A DNA stretch of 64,000 nt, taken from contig OZ241915.1 of NCBI GenBank assembly GCA_965203795.1, forward strand, positions 3,534,001 through 3,598,000, read 5' to 3'. Both the position numbers and the translations under genes were made by a program. The DNA is from CBDBBY01 sp965203795 (GTDB taxonomy: Bacteria; Pseudomonadota; Alphaproteobacteria; Rhodobacterales; Rhodobacteraceae). This document shows positions 36,226 to 44,341 of the stretch, piece after piece (within the stretch, counting starts at the first letter, position 1; every line of letters begins with the position of its first letter). The notes under the pieces were generated by a model. It was not told where the DNA came from. It ran no database searches and worked only from the letters and a program-made list of their open reading frames with translations.

Positions 36226-38400
36226 GTGCGTTACGACATTCTTGTTGCGACTTCCTGCGTCGCCGTTTTGCTAGCGGCATGTTCCGGCATCGGAACGCCC
36301 TCGAGCGGGGCGCCGACGCCAAGTGAACCGACAAACGGCGGCGGCGCGGTCGGAGGCGACTACGATTCCGCAAGAACCGCGGTGCAGAGCGTTCTCGCGG
36401 AGATCGCGGCGATCGAAGGGTTGCCCGTGGACACCGCGGCGCAAAGGGAGGCGGCGCGGGCCCGGGCCGCCGCCGCGCGCATGCGGTTCGACCGAGCGAT
36501 TGCGGATTTGAGAAGCGCGACTGCGGGCTTGGCTGCGGGATCGCAAGCCCGCGCGGCTGCGGACAGCTATTTGCGCGGGATCACTCTCGCGGATATTCCC
36601 GCCCGCTTGGCAGCCGCCGAGAGCGGGGCCGCCGAAAAGTGGGCGTCCGGCCTCGACGGGCCGAGCAGGGCAAGCTTGGCCAATCCGCTGCCCAGCGCGG
36701 TCTTCGAGCGGTTCCCGCGGGCCCAGGCGGACGGAACCGTCATCCCCGATTCCGGCAGGCTCGGCGTCCGGACCGAGCCGGTCATGCATTCGGCGGGGAA
36801 GACCGTGTTTTCGCCGCAAGGAGCCGGCACGACGGACGAGCTGCCCATGCGGTCCCTGACTGTAAGATCAGCACATGCTGTGGGAAAGACGATCTACCCT
36901 TATCGCTGGGACGATTCGGAATGGTGGGGCGATTGGGCTCTGCAGGGGCGGGACGGCACGCCCCCGCTTTACGGAGGGTCGGCGGAGTACGACGCGAGCG
37001 AGTATCCCACGCAATTGAGCTACACCGACGGAATTCTCGAGTACTCCGTGCAGATCACGCCGGGCGGCCTCGTTTACAAGGCCCGGGGAAACGCGATCTT
37101 CAATGATTTCCAAAGGCGCTTCGATATTGGCGACACCACCCACAACACCGACTGGTGGTACGGCTACGGGCCGGACGGCGTGCCCGGGACGGCGGACGAC
37201 GGCACGTTCGACCTGCGTACGCTTGCAGCAAGCGGCAACTACAATGCGAATCAGGACAGATTGGCCCCTGCCGGCGCGAACAACGGCTGCTTGAATGCCC
37301 GCGTGCCGGGCGCGACGGCGGACTGCACCAACTGGAACCATGACGACGTCAAGCTGACATTCGGGAGTCCTTCACAACCGCTCAATGGCGTGACCGCCTT
37401 CTACTGGAGGACGCGCGTTCCCTTTCCCGAAGGAACGTCGAGGGACGATCCCAACATCGTCGCGAAACTGCGGGGCCACGATCAACACTACCCGGATGAC
37501 GATCTGGGCAGCTACGAGCTGTGGATATCGAACTACAGCGGGATTGACAGAGGCCTCGAGCCCGAAGGAGGGCGCCCCGCCCCCTCGCATCCTGGAGACG
37601 ATGAAGAGCGCCGCCTTCTCGAGTACGCCGCTTACGGCCTGTTCACCTACACCGACATGCTCCATGCGACGCGCGCGCCGGCAAGGCAGCAGGCATTCCA
37701 TTTCGGGTACGACACGTTCGCCGACCGGGCGGGCCAGAGGACGACCGACATCGGAGCGGCCGACATTGTCGAAGCGACTTTCCGCGGCAGAACGATGGCA
37801 TACCAGTACCTGCTCTACAGGGACACCAGGCCCGGTCGGAACGACATCCGCGGCGACATCGTGCTCAACGCCCGCATCGGATCCGGTGCCAATACGATTT
37901 CCGGGGAGATCACCAGGGTTGAAAAGCGTGTCGCCGACGGTTCATGGGCGGCATACGAGGACGTGGTGCGACAGAACCTAGGCGCGGTACGCGACAGGCT
38001 GGTGCTTGCCGGAAAGAGCTTCAAGGACCAATACACCGTCGGCGACAACTCTTGGGAGCATTATTTCGATGACGACTACAGCCCCTACGGCGCGGAGATC
38101 GGCGCCGACGGCAGCTACGAAGGCGGCGTCTATCTTCAGTACTGGGTGGAAGGCAAAGGTTGGCGGGAAAAGGGCTGGCTATTCGATTCATTCAGCAACG
38201 GCCATCTCAATGGATACAACAACAATCCGGACAAGGAATTCGACATAAGCATTTTCGGCGGCACAATCTACGGTCCCAGGGACGGCAATTTCGAAAACAT
38301 CGAAACCGCCGGATACTGGTATTTGGTTGGCGATTCACGCGATGCCAATAAGCGTTGGGGCGGCATAGTCGGAAGCTACGGGGCCGTCAGGACTGACTAA
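36226..38400 (+). CDS. Surface lipoprotein, TbpB-like barrel at C-terminus; paralogue 3 of 3
   Basis: 724 residues from the GTG at 36226, which aligns with the starts of the other copies (xRYxILxATSCVA) and follows AAAGGG. An ATG at 36208 in the same frame is an alternative. Lipobox LAAC, same tether and helical domain. It is the longest copy: extra loops around 'WDDSEWWGDWALQGRD', 'YGGSAEYDASEYPTQ' and 'TLAASGNYNANQDRLAPA'. The C-terminal 'IFGGTIYGPRDGNFENIETA' is conserved. Expansion is in the middle, in probable surface loops, as expected for a variable exposed protein. Confidence 0.7.
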   Translation: MRYDILVATSCVAVLLAACSGIGTPSSGAPTPSEPTNGGGAVGGDYDSARTAVQSVLAEIAAIEGLPVDTAAQREAARARAAAARMRFDRAIADLRSATAGLAAGSQARAAADSYLRGITLADIPARLAAAESGAAEKWASGLDGPSRASLANPLPSAVFERFPRAQADGTVIPDSGRLGVRTEPVMHSAGKTVFSPQGAGTTDELPMRSLTVRSAHAVGKTIYPYRWDDSEWWGDWALQGRDGTPPLYGGSAEYDASEYPTQLSYTDGILEYSVQITPGGLVYKARGNAIFNDFQRRFDIGDTTHNTDWWYGYGPDGVPGTADDGTFDLRTLAASGNYNANQDRLAPAGANNGCLNARVPGATADCTNWNHDDVKLTFGSPSQPLNGVTAFYWRTRVPFPEGTSRDDPNIVAKLRGHDQHYPDDDLGSYELWISNYSGIDRGLEPEGGRPAPSHPGDDEERRLLEYAAYGLFTYTDMLHATRAPARQQAFHFGYDTFADRAGQRTTDIGAADIVEATFRGRTMAYQYLLYRDTRPGRNDIRGDIVLNARIGSGANTISGEITRVEKRVADGSWAAYEDVVRQNLGAVRDRLVLAGKSFKDQYTVGDNSWEHYFDDDYSPYGAEIGADGSYEGGVYLQYWVEGKGWREKGWLFDSFSNGHLNGYNNNPDKEFDISIFGGTIYGPRDGNFENIETAGYWYLVGDSRDANKRWGGIVGSYGAVRTD

Positions 38401-39127
38401 GCCGGATTTTCTTTCGCCTCCGCGATATTGGCGGTGGCGCGCTCGGTACCCTTTGCGCGGAGGATTTTCGGCACGACGGTGGAGAATGCGCTCCGCGGCC
38501 CGGAAGAACCCGGTTCGCGAAGGGTCGCAATCATGCGGATGGCGAGTTCCGAGGCAATCCGCACTTCGGGCGCTCGGCCATGCTGCCAATTCCTGTTGCA
38601 CTGTTTTGGCGGCTGCATCCATTGCGGCGGATTGCTTTGCTGACGCCTGCGCGGCAGGATGGTTGATCCGCAGTACGCACGGGAAACAGAAGGCTCCTTG
38701 CGGCCAGGATGGACGGTTGCGCTTGCATCGCGAGCGGACAGCCGCGGTGGCGCGGCAATCGCAAGACGCTTGCCGACACTGATTTAGCGGAACTCGCCTC
38801 GGTTCGGGCGAGGGGATGCGGGCGCAGACGACTGGCCGGCAGCGGGAATTCCCGAATTGTTCAGCGGCTTCCGGCCGTTCGTCGCTGATAGAGGCAACGC
38901 CGGGAAGCTTCGGGGAATTCATTCCGTTTCCGGAAGTCCGCGATGCAGCGCGCTAAGCGGAAGTTCCGTGCGATTTTGAAGCTGCACGATCTCTTTTATC
39001 CTTCCGCAGCAATGGGTTAGGACGGATCCGGGCCGCATTTCCGCCTGCGGATTGTGTCCAGTAATATTTAAATCATTCACGTTTTTGTGTCTTGCATGAA
39101 TGGATATTGAGCGATAATGCAGTAGGC
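38401..39127. other. Gap after lipoprotein 3, up to the transposase gene
   Basis: About 730 bp without an intact gene. The first ~250 bp resemble the flanks of the other lipoproteins (e.g. GGCGGATTGCTTTGCTG near 38626). From about 39060 the DNA is AT-rich, probably the left end of the IS1634-type element. ATTGTGTCCAG at 39051-39061 recurs in direct orientation at 40880-40890. Confidence 0.5.
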
Positions 39128-40969
39128 ATGTTCATAGACACCATTCCGAACCGGGGCTCGCGGCCCACGATCCTGATCCGCCACTCCTACCGGGAGGGCC
39201 GCAAGGTCAAAAAGCGCACCCTCGCCAACATCACCAAGCTGCCCCCCGAGACGGTCGGGAAGATCCGCGCCGTCCTGCAGGGGGCCGTCCTCGCCGACGC
39301 GCCCGGCGGCGGGCTCAATGGCGCGTTCCGGATCGCCCGGGCGCTGCCGCACGGGAATGCCGCCGCCGTCCTGGCGGCCCTGCGCGCCTGCGGCATCGAG
39401 CAGGCGATCGCCGCCCGGCGCTCGCCGAAGCGGGACCTCGCGGCCGCCATGGTCGCCCAGCGGATCCTGGAGCCGGGATCGAAGCTCGCCGCCGCCCGGA
39501 GCTTCCGGCCGGAGACGGCCGCCTCCACCTTGGCGTCCCAGCTCGGCCTGCCGGAGAGCGTCGGCGAGGACAGGCTCCATGAAGCCATGGACTGGCTCCT
39601 CGAGCGGCAGCCGAGGATCGAGAGGGCGCTCGCCGAGAGGCACCTGAGGGAGGGAAGCCCGGTCCTCTACGATTTGACGTCCACCTGGACCTGCAGCCGG
39701 AAGTGCCGGCTGGCGAGGCGCGGCTGCTCCCGCGACGGCAGGCGGGGCCTGCCGCGGATCGAGTTCGGGCTTCTGTGCTACGGCGAAGGCCGGCCCGTCG
39801 CCGTCGAGGCCTTCCCCGGCAACGCGGCCGACCCCTCCGCCGCGGCCTCGCAGGTCGGCAAGCTCCGCGACCGCTTCGGGCTGGAGCGCGTGGTGTTCGT
39901 CGGCGACCGCGGCATGGCCGCCCAGGCGCGCATCCGCGAGGACCTGAAGCCGAACGGGCTCGACTGGATCTTCGCATTGCGGGCCCCGGCGATCCGCGCG
40001 CTGGCCGAAGACGGCGCGCTGCAGCCCTCGCTGTTCGACGAGCGGGACATGGCGGAGATCGAATGCCCGGAGCGGTTCCCCGGCGAGCGGCTGGTCGTCT
40101 GCCGCAACCCCCTGCTGGCGGAGGAGCGGTCCCGCAAGCGGCGGGAGCTGGTCGCGGCGACGGCGGCGGAGCTGGCGGCGGTCCGCCGGGCCGTCCGCCG
40201 GGGAACGCGGCCGCCCGGGGACGCGGACAAAATCCGGCGGCGCGCCGACCGCGTTCTCGACAAGCGCAAAATGCGCAAGCACTTCGAGACCGGGATCGGC
40301 GAGGGCTCCTTCTCGTGGAGGCGCAGGAAGCGGTCCATCGCCGCCGAGGCCGCGCTGGACGGCTTCTACGTCATCCGCACCAGCGTGCCGAAGGAGCGGA
40401 TGGGCGCCGCCGAGGCCGTCCTGGCCTACAAGAGCCTGGGCAGGGCCGGGAGGGCGTTCCGCACGATGAAGGCGTCCGACCTCGAGGTCCGCCCCATCCA
40501 CCGCCGCCTCGAGCGGCGGGTCCGGGCCCACCTGCTGATCTGCATGCTCGCGCAACATGTGGAAATGCACATGCGGAAGGCGCTCGCCCCGCTGCTGTTC
40601 GACGACGAGGACGGCCCGGTCCGGGAATCCCCCGTCGCCAAGGCGGAGCGCTCGGCGAAGGCCCGGCGGAAGGCGGCCGCGAAGCGCGCGCGCTCCGGCG
40701 AGGCCGTCCACGACTTCCGGGGCCTGCTCCGGCATCTCGGAACCCTCACCATGAACCGGATCGAGCCCTCGGGGCCGGAAAAGCGGGGGTTCGACCTTCC
40801 CGCGTCGCCGACGCCGATCCAGGACCGGGCCCTTCGGCTGCTGAACGCGAAGCTCGCCGGCGCCGGCCACCCCCATCGCATTGTGTCCAGAATCCGCACG
40901 TCCGGAATCCCGGAATGTGCCGGACATTCAAACGGTTGTCCGAAAAACTCCCACGGAACTTCCGGCTAA
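39128..40969 (+). CDS. IS1634-family transposase, probably inactive
   Basis: 613 residues from ATG 39128. The start 'MFIDTIPNRGSRPTILIRHS' with 'REGRKVKKRTLANITKLP' is typical of IS1634 transposases. The core holds 'LYDLTSTW' (first Asp), 'VVFVGDRGMA' (second Asp) and 'LEVRPIHRRLERRVRAHLLICMLA'. The helix that usually carries the last acidic residue (consensus VExAFR-x-LK) reads 'RAGRAFRTMK', so the Glu is Gly, consistent with a GAG-to-GGG change. The last ~25 codons after 'HPHRIVSRI' may read out of the element. GC content is very high. Confidence 0.85.
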   Translation: MFIDTIPNRGSRPTILIRHSYREGRKVKKRTLANITKLPPETVGKIRAVLQGAVLADAPGGGLNGAFRIARALPHGNAAAVLAALRACGIEQAIAARRSPKRDLAAAMVAQRILEPGSKLAAARSFRPETAASTLASQLGLPESVGEDRLHEAMDWLLERQPRIERALAERHLREGSPVLYDLTSTWTCSRKCRLARRGCSRDGRRGLPRIEFGLLCYGEGRPVAVEAFPGNAADPSAAASQVGKLRDRFGLERVVFVGDRGMAAQARIREDLKPNGLDWIFALRAPAIRALAEDGALQPSLFDERDMAEIECPERFPGERLVVCRNPLLAEERSRKRRELVAATAAELAAVRRAVRRGTRPPGDADKIRRRADRVLDKRKMRKHFETGIGEGSFSWRRRKRSIAAEAALDGFYVIRTSVPKERMGAAEAVLAYKSLGRAGRAFRTMKASDLEVRPIHRRLERRVRAHLLICMLAQHVEMHMRKALAPLLFDDEDGPVRESPVAKAERSAKARRKAAAKRARSGEAVHDFRGLLRHLGTLTMNRIEPSGPEKRGFDLPASPTPIQDRALRLLNAKLAGAGHPHRIVSRIRTSGIPECAGHSNGCPKNSHGTSG

Positions 40970-41331
40970 GGGAGCAAAGCGGTCAATCCGTAGAACTCGT
41001 CGGCTTGGACCCCGCGAGCATCATGGCAGACCACGGCCGGACGCGCCCCGCGCCGCCCGGAATCCGATGCCGTTTCAAGCGGCTTGCGCGGCCAAGCGCG
41101 CGGCTGCCGCGGAACCGGATTCCGTCAAGAATCACAGCTGCGGCATCCGCCTGTGCGCAATCCGGCTTCGCGGAGTGGTCGGCCGCGATTTCCGGAACGC
41201 CCTAGCCGTTTTGGAACGGCGGCAACGACCGCTCCGGGCATGGGAGGAGTTCCCGGAAGAACGGAGTTCGAGGGTCGGGATGCTCGAACTCGCGCGGAAT
41301 TCCGCTTTCGCGATTCCGCGCGAGCCGTTCC
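40970..41331. other. Gap between transposase and HNH gene
   Basis: 362 bp with no gene seen. The only structure is the hairpin at 41289-41324. Confidence 0.5.
41289..41324. terminator. Perfect 12-bp hairpin just downstream of the HNH endonuclease gene
   Basis: CTCGCGCGGAAT (41289-41300), a 12-nt loop, then ATTCCGCGCGAG (41313-41324). It begins 7 bp beyond the stop codon of the minus-strand gene. No T tract follows, so it may be a transcript-stabilising or weak terminator hairpin. Confidence 0.4.
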
Positions 41332-42249
41332 TTATGCGACCCGGACGCCCGGCCTCCGGAACACTTCCCGCGAGTGCCACGCGACGAATTCCGGACCGGG
41401 TTCCGGCGACCCGCGTGCAGGCATCCTGATTCTGGCGCCTTCCGTCCCGAGGATGCGCTTTCCGATGCTGGTCCGGCTGGACGCATGTTCGGAAACGGCG
41501 AGCTCGTATCCTTCGCCGCCGGAACGCGGGCGAAGCCCGAAGACCCCGCGGTCCAATGCGACATGATGAAGCGCGCAGAGCGCCAACCCGTTCCGGACCG
41601 TGTCAGGGCCGTTCTGGGAATGCCATTTGATGTGCGCCGCCTCGATTCCGACGGTTTCGTTCCCCATCCGGACATCGAACCCGCACACGGCGCATCGGCC
41701 GCCGTAGGCATGAAGCACATCCTTTCTGAATTCCGGGTTCCGGGCGGCCGCCGCGCGCTTCCAAAGCCCCGCAGGCTCCACTGGAAGGCCGACGGATTCA
41801 AGGATGCTTTGATGCAAGGTTGGCGGAAAATGCCTGTCAAGAATCAATTGCGCGGATTTCCGCGCCAGGCTTCGGTCGCGCTGCAGCAGCCTGTGGATGT
41901 GCTCCGGAAAACCGCCCTTCGCCTTGTTCCGGACCAAGCCGCTTCGGCTCAGGGTGCCCCAGGAATTGGCAGGAAGAAATTCGCCGCCGGGAATCTCCCA
42001 AAGCCCTTCGGTCCGCAGCCATCCGAACGGGGCCTCGGGTGCATGCCGCTTTCGGGGCGGGCCGAATCTTGCCAGCAGTTTCGTCAACGGCTTCTCGAGC
42101 TCGGAATAGCCTTCCAGCCGGTCGTGACCAGCCAAGCATCGTCCAAGCGCAAGGAGAAGTAGAAGCGGCTTGTGAGGTGCCCGGTAGCCATTCCTGGACA
42201 TGACGGACAGCCGCTCGATTCGCTCCAGAAGATCCGTTTCATCGCGCAT
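41332..42249 (-). CDS. HNH endonuclease with sulfur-binding-domain-like N-terminus (type IV restriction, ScoMcrA-like)
   Basis: 305 residues. The N-terminal ~140 residues match the domain seen in phosphorothioate-DNA-dependent restriction enzymes: 'APHKPLLLLLALGR' (about 24-37), 'LLARFGPPRKRHAPEAPFGW' and 'LRTEGLWEI'. The C-terminal HNH module has 'CAVCGFDVRMGN', 'IEAAHIKWHSQNGPD' and 'GLALCALHHVALDRGVFGL', giving two zinc-type Cys pairs and the catalytic His. Such enzymes cut DNA carrying phosphorothioate or methyl modifications from incoming elements. No dnd modification genes are in the window, so it would act as a stand-alone type IV enzyme. Confidence 0.8.
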   Translation of the reverse strand: MRDETDLLERIERLSVMSRNGYRAPHKPLLLLLALGRCLAGHDRLEGYSELEKPLTKLLARFGPPRKRHAPEAPFGWLRTEGLWEIPGGEFLPANSWGTLSRSGLVRNKAKGGFPEHIHRLLQRDRSLARKSAQLILDRHFPPTLHQSILESVGLPVEPAGLWKRAAAARNPEFRKDVLHAYGGRCAVCGFDVRMGNETVGIEAAHIKWHSQNGPDTVRNGLALCALHHVALDRGVFGLRPRSGGEGYELAVSEHASSRTSIGKRILGTEGARIRMPARGSPEPGPEFVAWHSREVFRRPGVRVA

Positions 42250-42971
42250 GGCGCATCCATGTCGGGATTTGCGCATCCGCAGCGCCAAGGCCGCTAATTC
42301 CGACCGGGGGCAGCGCAAGTGCCCGTCGTCGCCGGGCGGCGGGCCGCGAGGGCAAGCACCTAAATCCCGTTGGAGTTGCCGACAGCCAACAGCAGTGCGC
42401 GAAACCTGCTCCCCAGCGCGATGTGCGACTGGCGCATGAAGGTTCCGGCCGCCGTCGGAATCTGCAGCCCAGTGTCCCGGGACTCGTGCGCGCGAGGCTG
42501 GCCGCTGACCGGGAAGCGCGTTCCGGACAGGCGCGCCGCGCGGGCCTCGCCGTCCAGAAACCGGTCATCGAACTGCCGGAGGGCCGGAGGTGTCTGTTGA
42601 ACCGAGCGGTCCGCCACGTGAACGTTGGCAACGCGCGGAGTACATCAAGCACACACGGCATCGAATGTCTAGTCTGCAAACTTAAGGAAACCAGCATCAA
42701 GGCTCTAATGGCAGCTTTCCGCAAGATTCCAATCCAGTCGGCAACGTTATTCTTGTAAACAGCTAACAAGGCATCAAGAGAGATCATGAACCAGTCCCAA
42801 TCAGGACTCGGCATTGGCACCTAACGCCCGGCGGATGCGCGGGAAGCGGGCCATCAGCGGCCGCCAAAACCGCAGCGCGCCGCGCCGGTATTGCGGCAAG
42901 CGGCAAAAGGGCTAATTTGCTTAAGAACGATGTCCGGCGGCCTGTCCGGACGGTAGGCTTTGAATAGCGGG
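42250..42971. other. Gap upstream of the HNH gene and the two-gene operon
   Basis: About 720 bp with no recognised gene. A short minus-strand frame near 42620-42785 ('MISLDALLAVYKNNVADWIG') looks protein-like but is broken and has no known match by eye. The region shifts from GC-rich to clearly AT-richer at about 42610-42790, which suggests acquired DNA. Confidence 0.4.
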
Positions 42972-43688
42972 ATGGCGGATTATTCCGAACAGATGCGACA
43001 GCTGATGGGCCCGGTCGCGCCGCCGCTCCGGGATCTGCTGCGCGGCGCGAAGACGGCGGCCGAGGTGACCGGGGAATCGCTCGCTCCGGCCTCGAAACTT
43101 CTTCCCGGAACGCTCGCGTCGCTTTTCCGGACAACGTTGGAGACGCTGGAAGCGTCAGGCAGGTCGCTGGTTGCGAACCCGCCATCGGCAGAGGACATCC
43201 ATGCAGCGTCCCGGTATCTTGCCGGGGTTGAGACCATCCCCCGGACGATTGACAATTTCGTAAGCGTTTTCGGCTACGGGTGGGACAAATGCGTCGCGAA
43301 CGAGCGGCCGAGGCAGAGGCTTCAGTTCAGCGAGACGATTGCCGGCTTGAAGGTTGCAGCGCTGGCCGGAGAGACGGGCGCGGCGTGCGACCACGAGTCC
43401 CATGCCGCCCGGGTCATCGTTGCAATGAGGGACGTGCATGCAGCGGGGCGGGTTCCTGGAACTCCGATCATGCTGAAGGCCGAACAGCGGCTCCAAGCGA
43501 ACGTCGCGATGTTCGCAGTTGCGCTTTGGCTGCTCGCGGACCGGCCGGACGACCATTCCGAGGAAGATCGAATCCTGGACCTTTCGCGCGCCTTGACGAA
43601 TTCGCAAGGCAGCGAGGAGCTGTTTTCCGAGTTCGCCGACGTGAAGGCGATCGGTTTCGAGCTCGCGCGGCTCCGGAAGCACATCTGA
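42972..43688 (+). CDS. Hypothetical protein, first gene of two-gene operon
   Basis: 238 residues, mostly alpha-helical by composition, no signal peptide or membrane span. Segments such as 'MRQLMGPVAPPLRDLLRGA', 'IPRTIDNFVSVFGYGWDK' and 'MFAVALWLLADRPDDHSEED' do not match a family I can name. ATG 42972 is preferred to the TTG at 42960. The following gene starts 14 bp after the stop, so they form an operon. Its place next to a type IV restriction enzyme in an accessory region makes defence or stress possible, but nothing in the sequence proves it. Confidence 0.65.
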   Translation: MADYSEQMRQLMGPVAPPLRDLLRGAKTAAEVTGESLAPASKLLPGTLASLFRTTLETLEASGRSLVANPPSAEDIHAASRYLAGVETIPRTIDNFVSVFGYGWDKCVANERPRQRLQFSETIAGLKVAALAGETGAACDHESHAARVIVAMRDVHAAGRVPGTPIMLKAEQRLQANVAMFAVALWLLADRPDDHSEEDRILDLSRALTNSQGSEELFSEFADVKAIGFELARLRKHI

Positions 43689-43702
43689 CGCGACGGGGCA
43701 GG

Positions 43703-44296
43703 ATGGCCGGATTTCCCGATTTCGCGAACGCGGACCGGCCGGTCAGAAAATCGGTCCAACGCCTTCGATGGTTCGTGGACGCGTTCAAGGAGCAAGCGGC
43801 TCGAACCACCGAGGAAACGGGCATTGAGTTCGATGTCGACCAGTCCCTTCTGGCCGGGGCGTTCTCATCCTGGCTTCGTTCGTTCGATGCCCAGAAGCCG
43901 ACGGAGCCCGGTCGGCGCGTTCCGTTCGTCGGATTTGCCGCCGGCCTGATGCTTCGTTCTCTGGTGCAATCGGATCCTGCGACGGCGGGCAGCATTCCGC
44001 AAACGGCAGACGCAGGATGTCCTGCGGAATACTGGCCGGAGGGCTACCTCTACGTTTCCTTCTGCTTGAATCTTCGTGCCTTGGTGCTTCAGCAGGACTT
44101 CAAGAGAGAGCTGTCGGCGGTTCCCAAGCTTGGCGACGCGCGTGCTTGGTGGAGCTTCAAGGAAAACGTGCAGTACGATCCGTCGCTGGCGATCCCTTTT
44201 CTCGATTTTTTCGCTGGCGAGAAGCCGAATTGGACGACGCCCGGAATGTTCGAAACCGGCGGAACAGCGCGATTGGAGGCGAAAGGCGCCGGATAG
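43703..44296 (+). CDS. Hypothetical protein, second gene of two-gene operon
   Basis: 197 residues, soluble, starting 'MAGFPDFANADRPVRKSVQR'. It contains aromatic-rich segments 'YWPEGYLYVSFCLNLRALVL', 'ARAWWSFKENVQYDP' and 'SLAIPFLDFFAGEKPNW'. I do not recognise the family. GGGGCAGG precedes the ATG at 43703. The length and tight spacing to the first gene suggest that the products work together. Confidence 0.65.
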   Translation: MAGFPDFANADRPVRKSVQRLRWFVDAFKEQAARTTEETGIEFDVDQSLLAGAFSSWLRSFDAQKPTEPGRRVPFVGFAAGLMLRSLVQSDPATAGSIPQTADAGCPAEYWPEGYLYVSFCLNLRALVLQQDFKRELSAVPKLGDARAWWSFKENVQYDPSLAIPFLDFFAGEKPNWTTPGMFETGGTARLEAKGAG

Positions 44297-44341
44297 GACG
44301 CGTCCGGATTCCGGACGTTGCGAGTCTAAACGGCGGCTGGG

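Noticed and set aside
39051..40890. ATTGTGTCCAG direct repeats as proven target duplication of the IS1634 element
   Set aside because: No terminal inverted repeats lie just inside them and 11 bp is longer than usual for the family; left as an observation only.
39077..40927. 616-codon minus-strand open frame
   Set aside because: It is antisense to the IS1634 transposase, very Arg/Gly/Pro-rich, and has no family match; the very high GC content keeps the opposite strand open.
41332..44296. A complete Dnd phosphorothioation/restriction system
   Set aside because: Only the nuclease with an SBD-like domain is present; the two neighbouring genes do not resemble DndA-E or other Dnd components.
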